Shown piece after piece: positions 53,001 to 62,316 of a stretch of 64,000 bases of DNA. The notes under the pieces are model-generated. The model was not told the origin of the DNA and ran no database searches. It worked only from the letters and a program-made list of their open reading frames with translations. Source of the stretch: Branchiostoma floridae (taxonomy: Eukaryota; Chordata; Leptocardii; Amphioxiformes; Branchiostomatidae). How positions within the stretch are numbered: the first letter of the stretch is position 1; every line of letters starts with the position of its first letter. Location of the stretch: NCBI RefSeq assembly GCF_000003815.2, contig NC_049979.1, positions 26,862,639 to 26,926,638 of the forward strand. The letters run 5' to 3'. The position numbers were made by a program, and so were the translations under genes.

Positions 53001-53867
53001 AACATGATGATCCGTCAACATCTTCATATTTTCTCATTAATTATGCAAATGAGGCCATCATTTGCATAATTGATATCTATCGACATTTCTCTCCTTCCCA
53101 GCTACATATGTGACAAGTTTGAAAGTCCTATCATGGAATGCAGTGGATTTATAAATTTTCCTCATTAATTATGTAAATTAGCTGTTGATTTGCATAATTA
53201 GTATACCATTATGTAAGTCATCACTCATTCTATCTACATACCAAAAATCATGACGATCCGTCAACACGTTGTAGAGTTATTCTCGTCCAAAGTTTGAAAG
53301 GAAACCGGCGCCTGCAGTTCTAAAAAAGCCGCTAGGGGGCCCAAACTCACAGCACTTACTCTCTGCCTCGAGGGCTATCTACCACTCAAAAATCATGATC
53401 ACAGCATGTCCAGAAAAGGAGATATAAAAAATTGAGGTTCTGCTGCGGTACCTTAGCAAGCCGCTAGGGGGCCCATTATCGAACTTGACCTTCGTTTTCC
53501 CGACCCCTACCCACCTACCAAATATTATCGGGATTCATCCAAGACTTCTTGAGGTATGCTGTTAACACACACACACACGGACACACACACAGACTCACAA
53601 GCCCAAAACATAACCTTAGCCATTCTGGCAAAGGTAATTAAAAGAAATGCTGATCATGGTCTGATAGTGACCATCCGACTTACCTGGTTCCATTTTGAGT
53701 GCGGGCAGTGGTTGTACGGTAGTACTGTTCTCGTACGTTGGGGTAGAAGCGTTCTCTGTGGTCACTGGGGCTGAAGTGGACAAGGTCGACACAGACTGAC
53801 CACCGATAAGTCCCAGAACCACTGCCAGTGTGGACACTAGAAGAATGAACACTTTACCCGTCGACAT
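46901..53867 (-). CDS. PTTG1IP-like type I membrane protein with PSI domain, five visible exons
   Basis: Exons: 53867-53684 (signal peptide, Thr-rich stalk), 51612-51566 and 51272-51164 (PSI domain), 47641-47534 (TM helix plus Cys run), 47030-46901 (tail, TAA). The exon 1 donor CCAG|GTAAGT is phase 1 and the exon 2/3 junction is phase 0. The PSI half CYYCYQDHTCRLYPARDVLP ending CPLAEARW, the helix AAVILGVLLVGLFCCCCYCC and the overall size (about 190 residues) match vertebrate PTTG1IP (180 residues), a trafficking and nuclear-shuttling partner of securin. One problem remains: the PSI exon ends in phase 1, but the TM exon starts in phase 2. Either a small exon is unrecognised in the 3.5-kb intron, a non-consensus site is used, or one base is missing in the assembly near 47640. 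The tail is diverged from vertebrate PTTG1IP. Confidence 0.7.
47045..47533 (-). other. last intron of the PTTG1IP-like gene
   Basis: It contains a short direct duplication, 'aaggttagct(a/g)t(g/a)(t/c)atgtcgagaagaat', at about 47140 and 47296. Nothing else recognised. Confidence 0.5.
47534..47641 (-). CDS. PTTG1IP-like gene, TM/Cys exon
   Basis: Between ACTTAG and GTGAGT. It encodes VTEIAAVILGVLLVGLFCCC then CYCCCPCCCCKRSSRG: one helix with a juxtamembrane Cys cluster, a likely palmitoylation site by analogy. The start phase (2) conflicts with the PSI exon's end phase (1). Confidence 0.75.
49745..50620 (+). repeat. dispersed repeat with homopolymer ends, related to 30060-30362
   Basis: It starts with a G-run and 'cttcgtactttcaaaacggc', has several 'atgacgtcat' words and ends at 'ttttagccccccccc'. 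The first 380 bp are inverted relative to 30060-30362. The repeated TGACGTCA palindromes equal the consensus CRE half-site pair, but this may be incidental. Confidence 0.6.
50748..50820 (+). mobile_element. SINE fragment, copy 5
   Basis: It carries 'gagttcaaatcccgccgtgtcaccgatcttg' and 'cccttgggaaaggcacttt', the B box and start of the body of the SINE family at 5127. The rest is missing. Confidence 0.7.
50937..51085. repeat. imperfect (CA)n repeat
   Basis: CACA, CACG and CGCA units in an intron of the PTTG1IP-like gene; the frames over it are artefacts. Confidence 0.9.
51164..51272 (-). CDS. PTTG1IP-like gene, second PSI exon
   Basis: Acceptor TACCTCCTCAG, donor ACAT|GTAAGT. It encodes CYYCYQDHTCRLYPARDVLP then LHECPLAEARWLISCT. 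The spacing of Cys and the YP....P...CPL.EARW motif are typical of the PSI domain of the PTTG1IP family. Confidence 0.85.
51566..51612 (-). CDS. PTTG1IP-like gene, first PSI exon (47 nt)
   Basis: A small exon between CAG (51614-51613 region) and CAG|GTTGGT. It encodes DCSQYNSCGECIEKWQ, the 'C..Y.SC..C' start of a PSI domain. It joins exon 1 in phase 1 and the next exon in phase 0. Confidence 0.8.
52590..53290. repeat. tandem array of ~247-bp units rich in octamer-like ATGCAAAT
   Basis: About three units start near 52611, 52861 and 53106 ('tatgtgacaa'). Each has 'ctcattaattatgcaaat', one or two 'atttgcat' words and 'ccaaaaatcatgatgatccg'. The unit contains several copies of ATGCAAAT or its complement. 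Confidence 0.8.
53328..53600. repeat. dispersed GCCGCTAGGGGGCCCA repeat with (CA)n end
   Basis: Two copies of AAGCCGCTAGGGGGCCCA, 131 bp apart, then 'cacctaccaaatattatcgg' and a (CACA)n tail. Related copies at 4150, 41565 and 54860. Confidence 0.7.
53684..53867 (-). CDS. PTTG1IP-like gene, first coding exon
   Basis: ATG at 53867. MSTGKVFILLVSTLAVVLGL is a good signal peptide (cleavage probably near IGGQS), followed by a Thr/Ser-rich stretch with two N-glycosylation sequons (ENAS, ENST). Donor CCAG|GTAAGT. Confidence 0.8.
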
Positions 53868-54690
53868 GATGGCGTTGTTTTGCGAACAATGAGTACAAAG
53901 GACAAGATCGATGTTGTTTGAAATACGTCATCAATTGATCTCCAAACAGACGTTTTTGAGTCATTTCTTTTTTGTAACATTTTGTCCCCTTCTTTACTAT
54001 TGCACTTTCTTTGTTTTTAACCACCGGAAGCAAAACACATACAACAAGTGCTTATACACTGCAAAATAAAACAATGACGTGCAAAAAAACGGACTCTTTT
54101 ATTTGCTTTGAAAGTAGTTGTCGATGACGTCACCATCCTGGCTCGTTCGAAGGTCACCACCAATACAGGTACAGGTATAGGGCACTTACAGTTATACACT
54201 GTGAATGCTTCTATAATGAGTTTCGTGCAAATAAAAAAGGCTGTGAAAGGCCACCTATCTTAGATTAGTTCATGAAAAACTCACTAATTTAAGTGTCACC
54301 TAATCGTCACATTCTATACGGCGAAAAGTCGTCAGAGCTGAGTAAAACAAACACTGTGACCTTTGACACCCTCTTGACAACCTCCAAACAACATGAAAGT
54401 GTCAAACTTATAATATAAAGCCTATAAGTATCGCAAAAATGGAACACGACAACAAGGTAAAATCCTAACCTGCAATATACAATCACAAAATCCAAATATT
54501 AAGAAAAAGCTTTTTACAGCCACTTGTCACTGTCACCAAATATAGCTGACAGTAGTTATAGGGCCTGAGTGGAATAGTTAACATTTGCCCTACAACGTGT
54601 TCTGGCATGTTGCCATGTTTACAAACAATCGATCGGCGAACGATGTACTCTCAACCAAACAGGATTTTTAGAGGTCGATCAATGTTCGCA
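53868..54690. other. 5' flank of the PTTG1IP-like gene
   Basis: The promoter is expected here on the minus strand, but no clear core element was identified. No gene. Confidence 0.4.
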
Positions 54691-54694
54691 AGGT

Positions 54695-55152
<458 letters not shown>

Positions 55153-55527
55153 AAAATTAAACCCTTTTTCAACGATAAGAATATCAAACAACCGCTTAAA
55201 AGTCCTGCCGTGTGCGAAAGATTAAACTTGCGGTTAAGAGCCTCATCTGCCCCGAAGAGAGTCTGGCAAATCCACAGTAGACCAGATACAAGGATAGAAT
55301 ATTAACTACAGTGTGATAAACTACCCTAGCCAAGTCTTTGAGATTTAGACAGTCAGTTATCTAGAAGTTCCTATCAAGGAAAATAATTAGAGAAAGATGA
55401 AAACAAGAGATAACCCTATTCTCGTGATGTTACAATTACTTCCACACGACTTTGTAACTACTTTCCTGTGAAACGAGGTAATTTACGATGTAATGGTGGG
55501 AAGATGGACAGAGAGATTTGAGCATTA

Positions 55528-56224
55528 GGCTACAGCAATTACATTTTATGGATGACATCAGCGCGCTCTTTAACTTTCGCCTTATTTCAGAAAAAAAAAG
55601 AATTTTTTTCCTCTTCGGGGATGGTCAGATAGACCAAAATAGGCAAACATGTTGTTTTGTAGCCTAAAACTGCAAATACTGTAATACTGTAAATAACTTT
55701 CGCGGTGAATTAATGTTCGCGGGTTTCGCGATGGCCGCTTCACCGCGAACTTAAAACCACCGCGAACATTTTCCCATGGCAGTAAGAGGCTACAGTGCAT
55801 GGTGCTAACGCGAACTTAAAACCACCGCGAAAGGTCCTTTTTCCTGCTACCGCGAAATTAAATTCCCGTGAACTTAAATGCATTTACAGTAGTCATACTT
55901 GTAGAAGTGGCACTACGGGGGTAACTATGACTATAGTTGCAGAAGTGAAACTTCTTTGTCGTTGTATTGTTGTAAAAGTGCCACCAATATGGAAGCCATG
56001 AATGTAGTTGCCAGCTTGGCAAGTAGCTTTTAAATTTACTACACTGTAGCTAGTTCACTTCTTTAATACAGGAATAAATGCCTTCTTAGTTGTGACGCCA
56101 CGTTTTGTTACTTCAAATCTTGTTACGACATTTATGGTGTCTTTTTTACTCATCTTTTTTTTTCATCTCATTATTTTTTGCATTCTGCATAGGATGTAAT
56201 CCATAAAATTTACTTGCTGTGAAC
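55528..56224. mobile_element. PIF/Harbinger-type MITE, copy 3, interrupted
   Basis: The left end follows TTA (55525-55527). Colinear with 17103-17595: 'ggatgacatcagcgcgctc', 'agaccaaaataggcaaacatg', then after the inserted element 'catacttgtagaagtggcac'. The right end is degraded (GCTGTGAAC). It carries the 207-bp insertion at 55685-55891. Confidence 0.75.
55685..55891. mobile_element. TTCGCGG-type MITE inserted in the PIF/Harbinger MITE
   Basis: It begins TACTGTAAATAACTTTCGCG and ends TAAATGCATTTACAGTA. Inside are repeated 'cgcgaacttaaaaccaccgcg' words. Elements with this TACTGTAAAT...TTCGCGGT look are common in marine invertebrate genomes. It separates two halves that are continuous in the copy at 17103. 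Confidence 0.7.
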
Positions 56225-56391
56225 ACGAGGTACGTAAAGAAAATACTTGGTGATACGTCCTGAATACTAGTACCTGAGTTCATACGCACGAGGGTACGTC
56301 AGAAGGTATGCCAATAGTATCATGGGAGGATCGTTTACTGATGAAGTGAGCTGAAGTTTGGCGCAGATGTGAATATATATATATATATACT

Positions 56392-57067
56392 CTTGAGACT
56401 GAAATATCTCAATTTGTTGTCCAAATTTGTATGAACGACTGAGTTGGTTTCGAGGTTACCACACCCTTTGAAGTTCATTAGAAACAAAGAGCTATACAAA
56501 GGAGGTTCATCTAGCAGTACAGGGGAAATTTCCCCGACTCATCTATAAGTATTGTAGGACATTAAAACTGCACATATATCAAAATACTTCACATGCTTGT
56601 ATTTATCTATTTCCGAACTACAATTATCATTATTTTTTCATTTCGTTGCCGGAGTTGGATGAGGTTTAAGATTACGGTTTCTAAAGAACATTTTGGTCCT
56701 GAGTATGCGTTGTATGATCATACCAAACAAAGAAACACTTCTTAATCATTGATTAAACACGTAAAATTTGCAAACCTTTAATAGATTCATCACGTATTCA
56801 TCAGCTGTTGATTTTACGGGTTCTAAAATCACACCGTACTCCATCCTAGCAGCTGTAAAAGAGTAACTTAAAGTTTAGAAATAAAACCAATCGGCGTGTA
56901 TCATATGGAGACATGTATACAGGTGTAATTTTAGCTTCCGAATGTATTTGTAAGGGTAAAACAGTCGATTAAGGAATTTTTGAATTTTACAAAGTTCCAC
57001 GGGTAAGGTTATCTTGAAATCAACTCATAAAAATCTGAACAAAAAATTGAGATATTTCAGTCTCAAG
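56392..57067. mobile_element. 676-bp inverted-repeat element (CTTGAGACTGAAATATCTCA)
   Basis: The left end CTTGAGACTGAAATATCTCA and the complement of the right end are identical over about 24 bp and similar for about 43 bp ('aatttgttgtccaaatttgtatga'). A (TA)n run borders the left side. No coding capacity. Confidence 0.65.
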
Positions 57068-58320
57068 AAGATTCCACATTTGTTGCAGGTTTCATAAATT
57101 TGATGCAAAAACAAAATTTAATGTATCACCGTCGTATCTTACGTCTAGACCGTAAACTTATTTGACTCGTTTCATCTTCAGAAGACACAAAACTATACGT
57201 CAACGAATGGGGGAGGGGGGCGGTTTGCAAACGTTGTGTCAGACAAGTGTTGCTCGCTGTATTCATTTGCATGCAGCAAGGCTAAAAGTTCGTTTTATCT
57301 TACCAACCGGTTTAAAGGTTTATCTTCTACACACAGCAGACTACCCAATTTGACAAGCCACCGTAAAGGAACATTATAGGCTAAGTAAAGCTTAAGGTAA
57401 TGCCTTCAGATGTAGCCGCCAAATGACGAACTAATGGCAAAGACTGCAATCTACGAAACGCGTACGAAAAGAAGTCACGTCGAGCCAACTTGAAAAGAAA
57501 ACGTTGTGTGTAATAAAACTTTCCGATAATGATTGCAAAAGGCGCCTGCTGGCAAACTCCTTACGTAATTATGGAATTTCATTATTCAGAACTAGTAGGC
57601 ATTGCGTGTACAGCATTGCATATCTAAAACTATACCGCCTATAGCTAGCTTACCCGAAATCGAGCAAAGACTCCCGTGGCGTATAGTATACCTCAACCAA
57701 ACATATTGGACAAGAAGATTGGCTTCATGCTGGTAGGTATATGGGTTCATTTCATTCGTATTTTATTACTTTTTCAGATGACTGGTGATGCATTGACATT
57801 ATTTAATATTATAAGGCTAAGAATGAGTTTTTAAATGTCATTTTCATTAATTAGCTGTTCGTCGGTAAAAGTCAGCTATGACAAACGTGTTCCGCTTGCA
57901 GCACAAAATGTCGAGTAGTATAGATTGATAAAACTGTATAATAATTCAGTATGTAACGCTTAAGTGTTTATTAACACTAAAGGCACCAACGTTCAACATT
58001 ATTATTTATGAGTACTAGTATTATCATGGAAGCTCATCTGTGTTGGTAGTCAATTATATAACGATGACTTTTTTTACCAAAACAAAGGACTAAATTGGTA
58101 ATATTTTCAACGACCACTGTAAGCTTCTAAGGACCAATAATGATCAATTATTATCTTCATGACTATCATTCTGCATTGAATATGAACATTCATAATGATA
58201 TTGATATACGACCTTCAGATTTAACGCCATACCACCAAGGTCATACTTCCAGCACTTGATTGCCGCGCCAGGCAATTGAATTAAACGTTGTGCCAAACAG
58301 CAGTCACTCGAGGAAATGGT
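57068..58320. other. intergenic, no feature recognised
   Basis: No recognisable domain; the open frame at 57162-57353 has no support. Confidence 0.4.
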
Positions 58321-58660
58321 TATGATTTTGGAAAATCCAAAATTTGATTATATTACTATGATTTTCCAAAATCATATCCAATTGCTTGAGTAACTACTTT
58401 TGGCTAATCATATTACCTAGATTTCTCATCTCCATCGACGAATTAAACGTTGATTATTACTTGGATATGATATAATGATGTAATATTGGCCATAGCAGCC
58501 GATTCGGAACATGGGACCACGGTTATCAAAAACTACATTCTAGGGGGAAACAGACCAAATGTTAAGGTATCTATCATTTGTCTGGAAGCACCATAAATTA
58601 GCATAGTTTGATTAGTAATTTTAAGTGAGCCTCGATATCTGGTTCTGAATCGGCTGCTTT
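58321..58660. repeat. two inverted repeats close together
   Basis: A 16-bp perfect palindrome arm TATGATTTTGGAAAAT (58321-58336) pairs with 58361-58376. AGCAGCCGATTCGGAAC (58494-58510) pairs with 58642-58658 with one mismatch. These could be hairpin elements or MITE remnants. Confidence 0.55.
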
Positions 58661-59004
58661 GTTCCCTGTGACGTCATCGATCTCATAATCAACGCTATAT
58701 TCCAATTTTCTGGGGACAAGAATCAAGAGCTGGAAATATAATCATAGGGCAGTGAAAAATGCTCTCTGTTGATGTCATCTCACAAACGAGAAACTTTGTG
58801 TCTGTTTGATTGAAAATGTTCATTAATGAGAAGAAAACATTGGAAGACACAGGAAAAAGACCCACTGCCAGGTAGTTTTACACAAGAGCTCGGGCGCTAT
58901 GTTGTATCAGGGCCTTCAGTTTCAAATTTTTGTATGCACTGACTGTCCCATCTTTTGTCGTTAAGTTCTTGCGTAGTTTGTCATAGTATGGAAAAGACTG
59001 ACTG

Positions 59005-59006
59005 AC

Positions 59007-59037
<31 letters not shown>

Positions 59038-59330
59038 CTTTCAGCAAAGATCAGCAACTGTCAAGTTTGCATTACTTACAACTTGTAACTGTAAAGAGAG
59101 AGAGAGAGACTTTCAGCAAAGATCAGCAACTGTCAAGTTTGCATTACTTACAACTTGTAACTGTAAAGAGAGAGAGAGAGAGAGAGAGACTTTCAGCAAA
59201 GATCAGCCCCTGTCAAGTTTGCATTACTTACAACTTGTAACTGTAAAGAGAGAGAGAGAGAGAGAGACTTTCAGCAAAGATCAGCAACTGTCAAGTTTGC
59301 ATTACTTACAACTTGTAACTGTGTTCACCT
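59005..59330. repeat. minisatellite, ~70-85-bp unit, four copies
   Basis: Each unit is an (AG)n run of variable length followed by 'actttcagcaaagatcagc(aa/cc)ctgtcaagtttgcattacttacaacttgtaactgt(aa)'. The copies are nearly identical except for the length of (AG)n and one AA/CC change. Confidence 0.9.
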
Positions 59331-60215
59331 AAGCTGAACTAGCTTTGTTACCTAGTAATATGGCTTAAAATTGTGATTTATTTCAACTTGGTAGTTGGGC
59401 TATACAAGTTGTATGTCTGTCTTATATACATTTCAAAACTGTTGCAGTGAAGAGTAACTCTAATACTTGCTAATCGGTATTAGCCTGCCTCCATGCATGG
59501 TGGCTGGGACCAGACTGAGGTCAGGCAGTCTAATTTTGCTGAATTTATTGGGCGATTTTATAGTACAACCTTCATTCTAAAGGCATGTCTCCAAAGTCAC
59601 AAAACATGATTTAGTCCGTCCTTTTCCTAACTATATCCAATAGCACAGTTGCCCACACACGTCATTATGCGTAACCATAGTTTTGACGCATTTTGTTACA
59701 ATTTGTTATTCAATAACGCATAGAGATGACTGCAATAATTGTCGGCATGATTGCTCTTTGCCAACAGTCCATCTGAGAAATCAAATTTTCCTGATGCTTT
59801 GTCACTCGCTGCTCACAGCTTGGAGCCTTATAGAACTTCCTTCGAATGCCATTTAATATACATCGCACACAGAGCAAAATTGCTCGCCTATATATCTTCC
59901 AAACGTCAGTTTCCAAACTATTATATGTTGTTATCAATGATTGTACGTCGCAAACGTTCATACAAAAGGTCGAAGAAACCATATGGAGCGAGAGATTGCT
60001 GGAAGACGACTGCCGAGCGCAGTATCATTGTATACATTAAGATTGCGTTGAATGAAAAGGCACTTATTGCGTATACTTTGTGTCGTTTGTGCGTTTGATT
60101 AGACCGATGTAGTTCCTAGCAGCATTTGGGCATCACGTTTCCTTGATAAATGTGGTTTTAAAAACTTGGTATGCTTTTACAGGTGGCTAATGTTGCTAGA
60201 AATACGTTACTAGTA
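59331..60215. other. intergenic, no feature recognised
   Basis: The open frames at 59710-59982 (-) and 59751-60098 (+) overlap each other and carry no recognisable motif or splice context. Confidence 0.4.
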
Positions 60216-60217
60216 CA

Positions 60218-60390
60218 GTAGAAGCCAGTTAATTGCACAAAGGATAACTGCACACTTCTGTCTATTGCACGGAATCCCAAATTCCTTGAGTGATGCGGTC
60301 TAGAAGGATAACTTCGCTTTTTTTGCACCATCCGGATGGTTGTACAAAAAGGGCTGGCAAATGGGGAATGCAATTAAACGGCTTCCCTTG
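60218..60390. mobile_element. short MITE-like inverted repeat
   Basis: CAGTAGAAGCCAGTTAATTGC at the left pairs with the complement of 'gcaattaaacggcttcc' at the right. The CAGTAGAA... form recalls pogo/Tigger-type ends; this is only a suggestion. Confidence 0.4.
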
Positions 60391-60659
60391 CACGAACTTA
60401 AAGTTGTGCTCTTCTGTCTTAGCGCAAATAAAAAAAAAGTCGACACGAAAACGTAAGTATTTACACAAACCATGCTATTTCATCTTACTTTGAAGGCAAT
60501 TTAGCTGCGTCGCAGGAACTCATTCCTTCTGTCAGTAGTCATCCCTTATATTTTTGCCCTTAAGGCGGCATAACATTCCATTACTTCCTGACTTATCTAA
60601 TATCAGGTAGGTACCGATGCGGTTTTGTATGGCAATATTCCAATGAAACATGTATCTAA

Positions 60660-60791
60660 TATATGTCTAGACAAGGAGGGGGATTAAACTCAAGATGGAA
60701 GGGGTTCACTGTTAATATTTCGTTAGTGTGCGGCTAGACAAGGAAGGGGCTTTAAACTCAGGATGGAAGGGGGTTCACTGTTAATGTTTCG

Positions 60792-60852
<61 letters not shown>

Positions 60853-60905
60853 CTTAGATTCAAGATGGAAGGGGGTTCACTGTTAATGTTTAGGTAGTGT
60901 TTGTA
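60660..60905. repeat. three ~65-bp repeats enclosing a (GT)n tract
   Basis: 'caagatggaag(g)ggttcactgttaat(a/g)ttt' occurs three times (near 60690, 60757 and 60860), with a pure (GT)n of about 54 bp at 60797-60850 between the second and third copies. Confidence 0.8.
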
Positions 60906-61325
60906 TGTGTGTGTGTGCGTGTGTGTGCATGTATATATGTATGTATACATGGTTGTGGATGAACAGCATAACTCAATAGATTTTATTAATCTTTGGTATC
61001 AATTAAATCACAATCAGACGATTTTTTGCAGAATTCCCTTTATAGTGTAATACGTGACGTATGTTTGTTAAAAAAAGTAAAAGTCACTAAATCTATTCAG
61101 ACCTACTCATGCATGCTCGATACGTATAGACACTTCCTTCAGCTTGAATAAGTTCACATCGATGAGGAGCGATAGGAATTCAGATTCTACAGATTATCGT
61201 ATACAATATGTGCAAGTTTGCACATTGTATGTCTCACGTTGCTATGTGCTCAACATTGCATTAGAAATTGGCATTCGCCCTTGCTACATCCGAATGGCAC
61301 CATTAGGTTGCAATGTAGTGTGTCG

Positions 61326-61490
61326 ATTGGTTCGTGGCTCTGCCCCTTTAAGTGTAAGTAAAAGCCGTAAGTTCGATTTCGGCTGTGTCGCTCACTCGAT
61401 ATGCATTCTACTGGAAATAGCTTCAGTCTTTCTGACGGGACGTTAAGCTGTGGTCCACAGTTCAGTGTGCTTGTCGAAAAAAAAAGCTAG
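61326..61490 (+). mobile_element. possible second tRNA-derived SINE
   Basis: It has a B-box-like AGTTCGATTTC, a body with 'tctgacgggacgttaagctg' resembling the first SINE's 'ggataggacgttaaatgg', and an A-run near 61480. Only one copy is in the window, so the call is tentative. Confidence 0.4.
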
Positions 61491-62123
61491 AGAAATTCTC
61501 AGCGTACAATGAATACTGTAACTACTGCACATAGCCTCTGCCTTCTCATGATAAGGCTAGTTCACCTTTATCCGCGGGGTGACCTATATCCGTTGTTTTT
61601 TCAGAACAGTGCATTTAGGCACATCAAGTCGACAGGTGTTAGTTTTAAGCTGCAATGTACTGAAAATATTTCAAGTTTAAACCAACGTCCGTCGACGTGA
61701 TATCCCCAAATACCACGTTTTTAAAAACAACGGATATAGGTTACACAACGTATAAAGGTGAATTAGCGTTAGCTCTTCAGTGAGCTAAACTGGATCGATG
61801 TCTCTTTTACTTACGTATGCCGTTACATGGATCAGACATTATCCAAACGGTGTGAAGCATGTCTTCTTAACTTTCCATTGACGTAAGACCAAGACAGATT
61901 ACATGACGCTGTCTGTATCCCCCAGTAACCTTTAAAACACGTAACTATTATGACGTAAATACAGTTGCACTTTCTTTCTCTATTCTATTCAAATTACAAT
62001 GTTTACATAATCGTTGTTATACAGTGATTAATGTTTACAGAACGCCGGGAGGTTGGCCACACATAGCTGTTGCAGCTACAGACCGAGTTACATGAACAAC
62101 CACCATACCTTTCTGATGCAACA

Positions 62124-62316
62124 ATGGCGCTCTACAACAACACTTCGAGTCCGTTTCAGGACATTCTATGGGACGCCCCGTACAGCCAGGGTCACATCTG
62201 GGACAATTCTTCGACGTCCAACGCGACCGAAGACGTCATGGGTCAAGGAAAGGTGGAACTTCAAGATTTCAGTGACTCCGGATATACAACAATCGCTACG
62301 TGTCTGGCACTTATAG
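62124..62316 (+). CDS. first coding exon of a probable rhodopsin-family GPCR (opsin-like), partial
   Basis: ATG at 62124 opens 64 codons ending at ATAG|GTGAGT (phase 1). The 45-residue head contains three N-glycosylation sequons (NNTS, NSS, NAT) and no signal peptide, as in class A GPCR N-termini. It then turns into GYTTIATCLALIG, which looks like the extracellular start of TM1 of an opsin. A possible continuation, GLSNNVLLLLLL (from 63483, behind TTGCAAAAG), would supply the conserved Asn of TM1, but it lacks a clear donor and soon meets a stop. The rest of the gene would lie to the right of the window. Opsin identity is inference. Confidence 0.45.

Larger units (their letters stand above)
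51613..53683 (-). other. first intron of the PTTG1IP-like gene, repeat-rich
   Basis: 51717-51832 resembles the central part of the hairpin MITE at 8618 ('gagtgagcgaag...gaagtggttta'). 52590-53290 is a tandem array and 53328-53600 a dispersed repeat, both listed separately. No exon seen. Confidence 0.5.

Noticed and set aside
59710-60098. Overlapping 90- and 115-codon open frames on opposite strands
   Set aside because: No domain, no splice context, and composition typical of the surrounding intergenic DNA.
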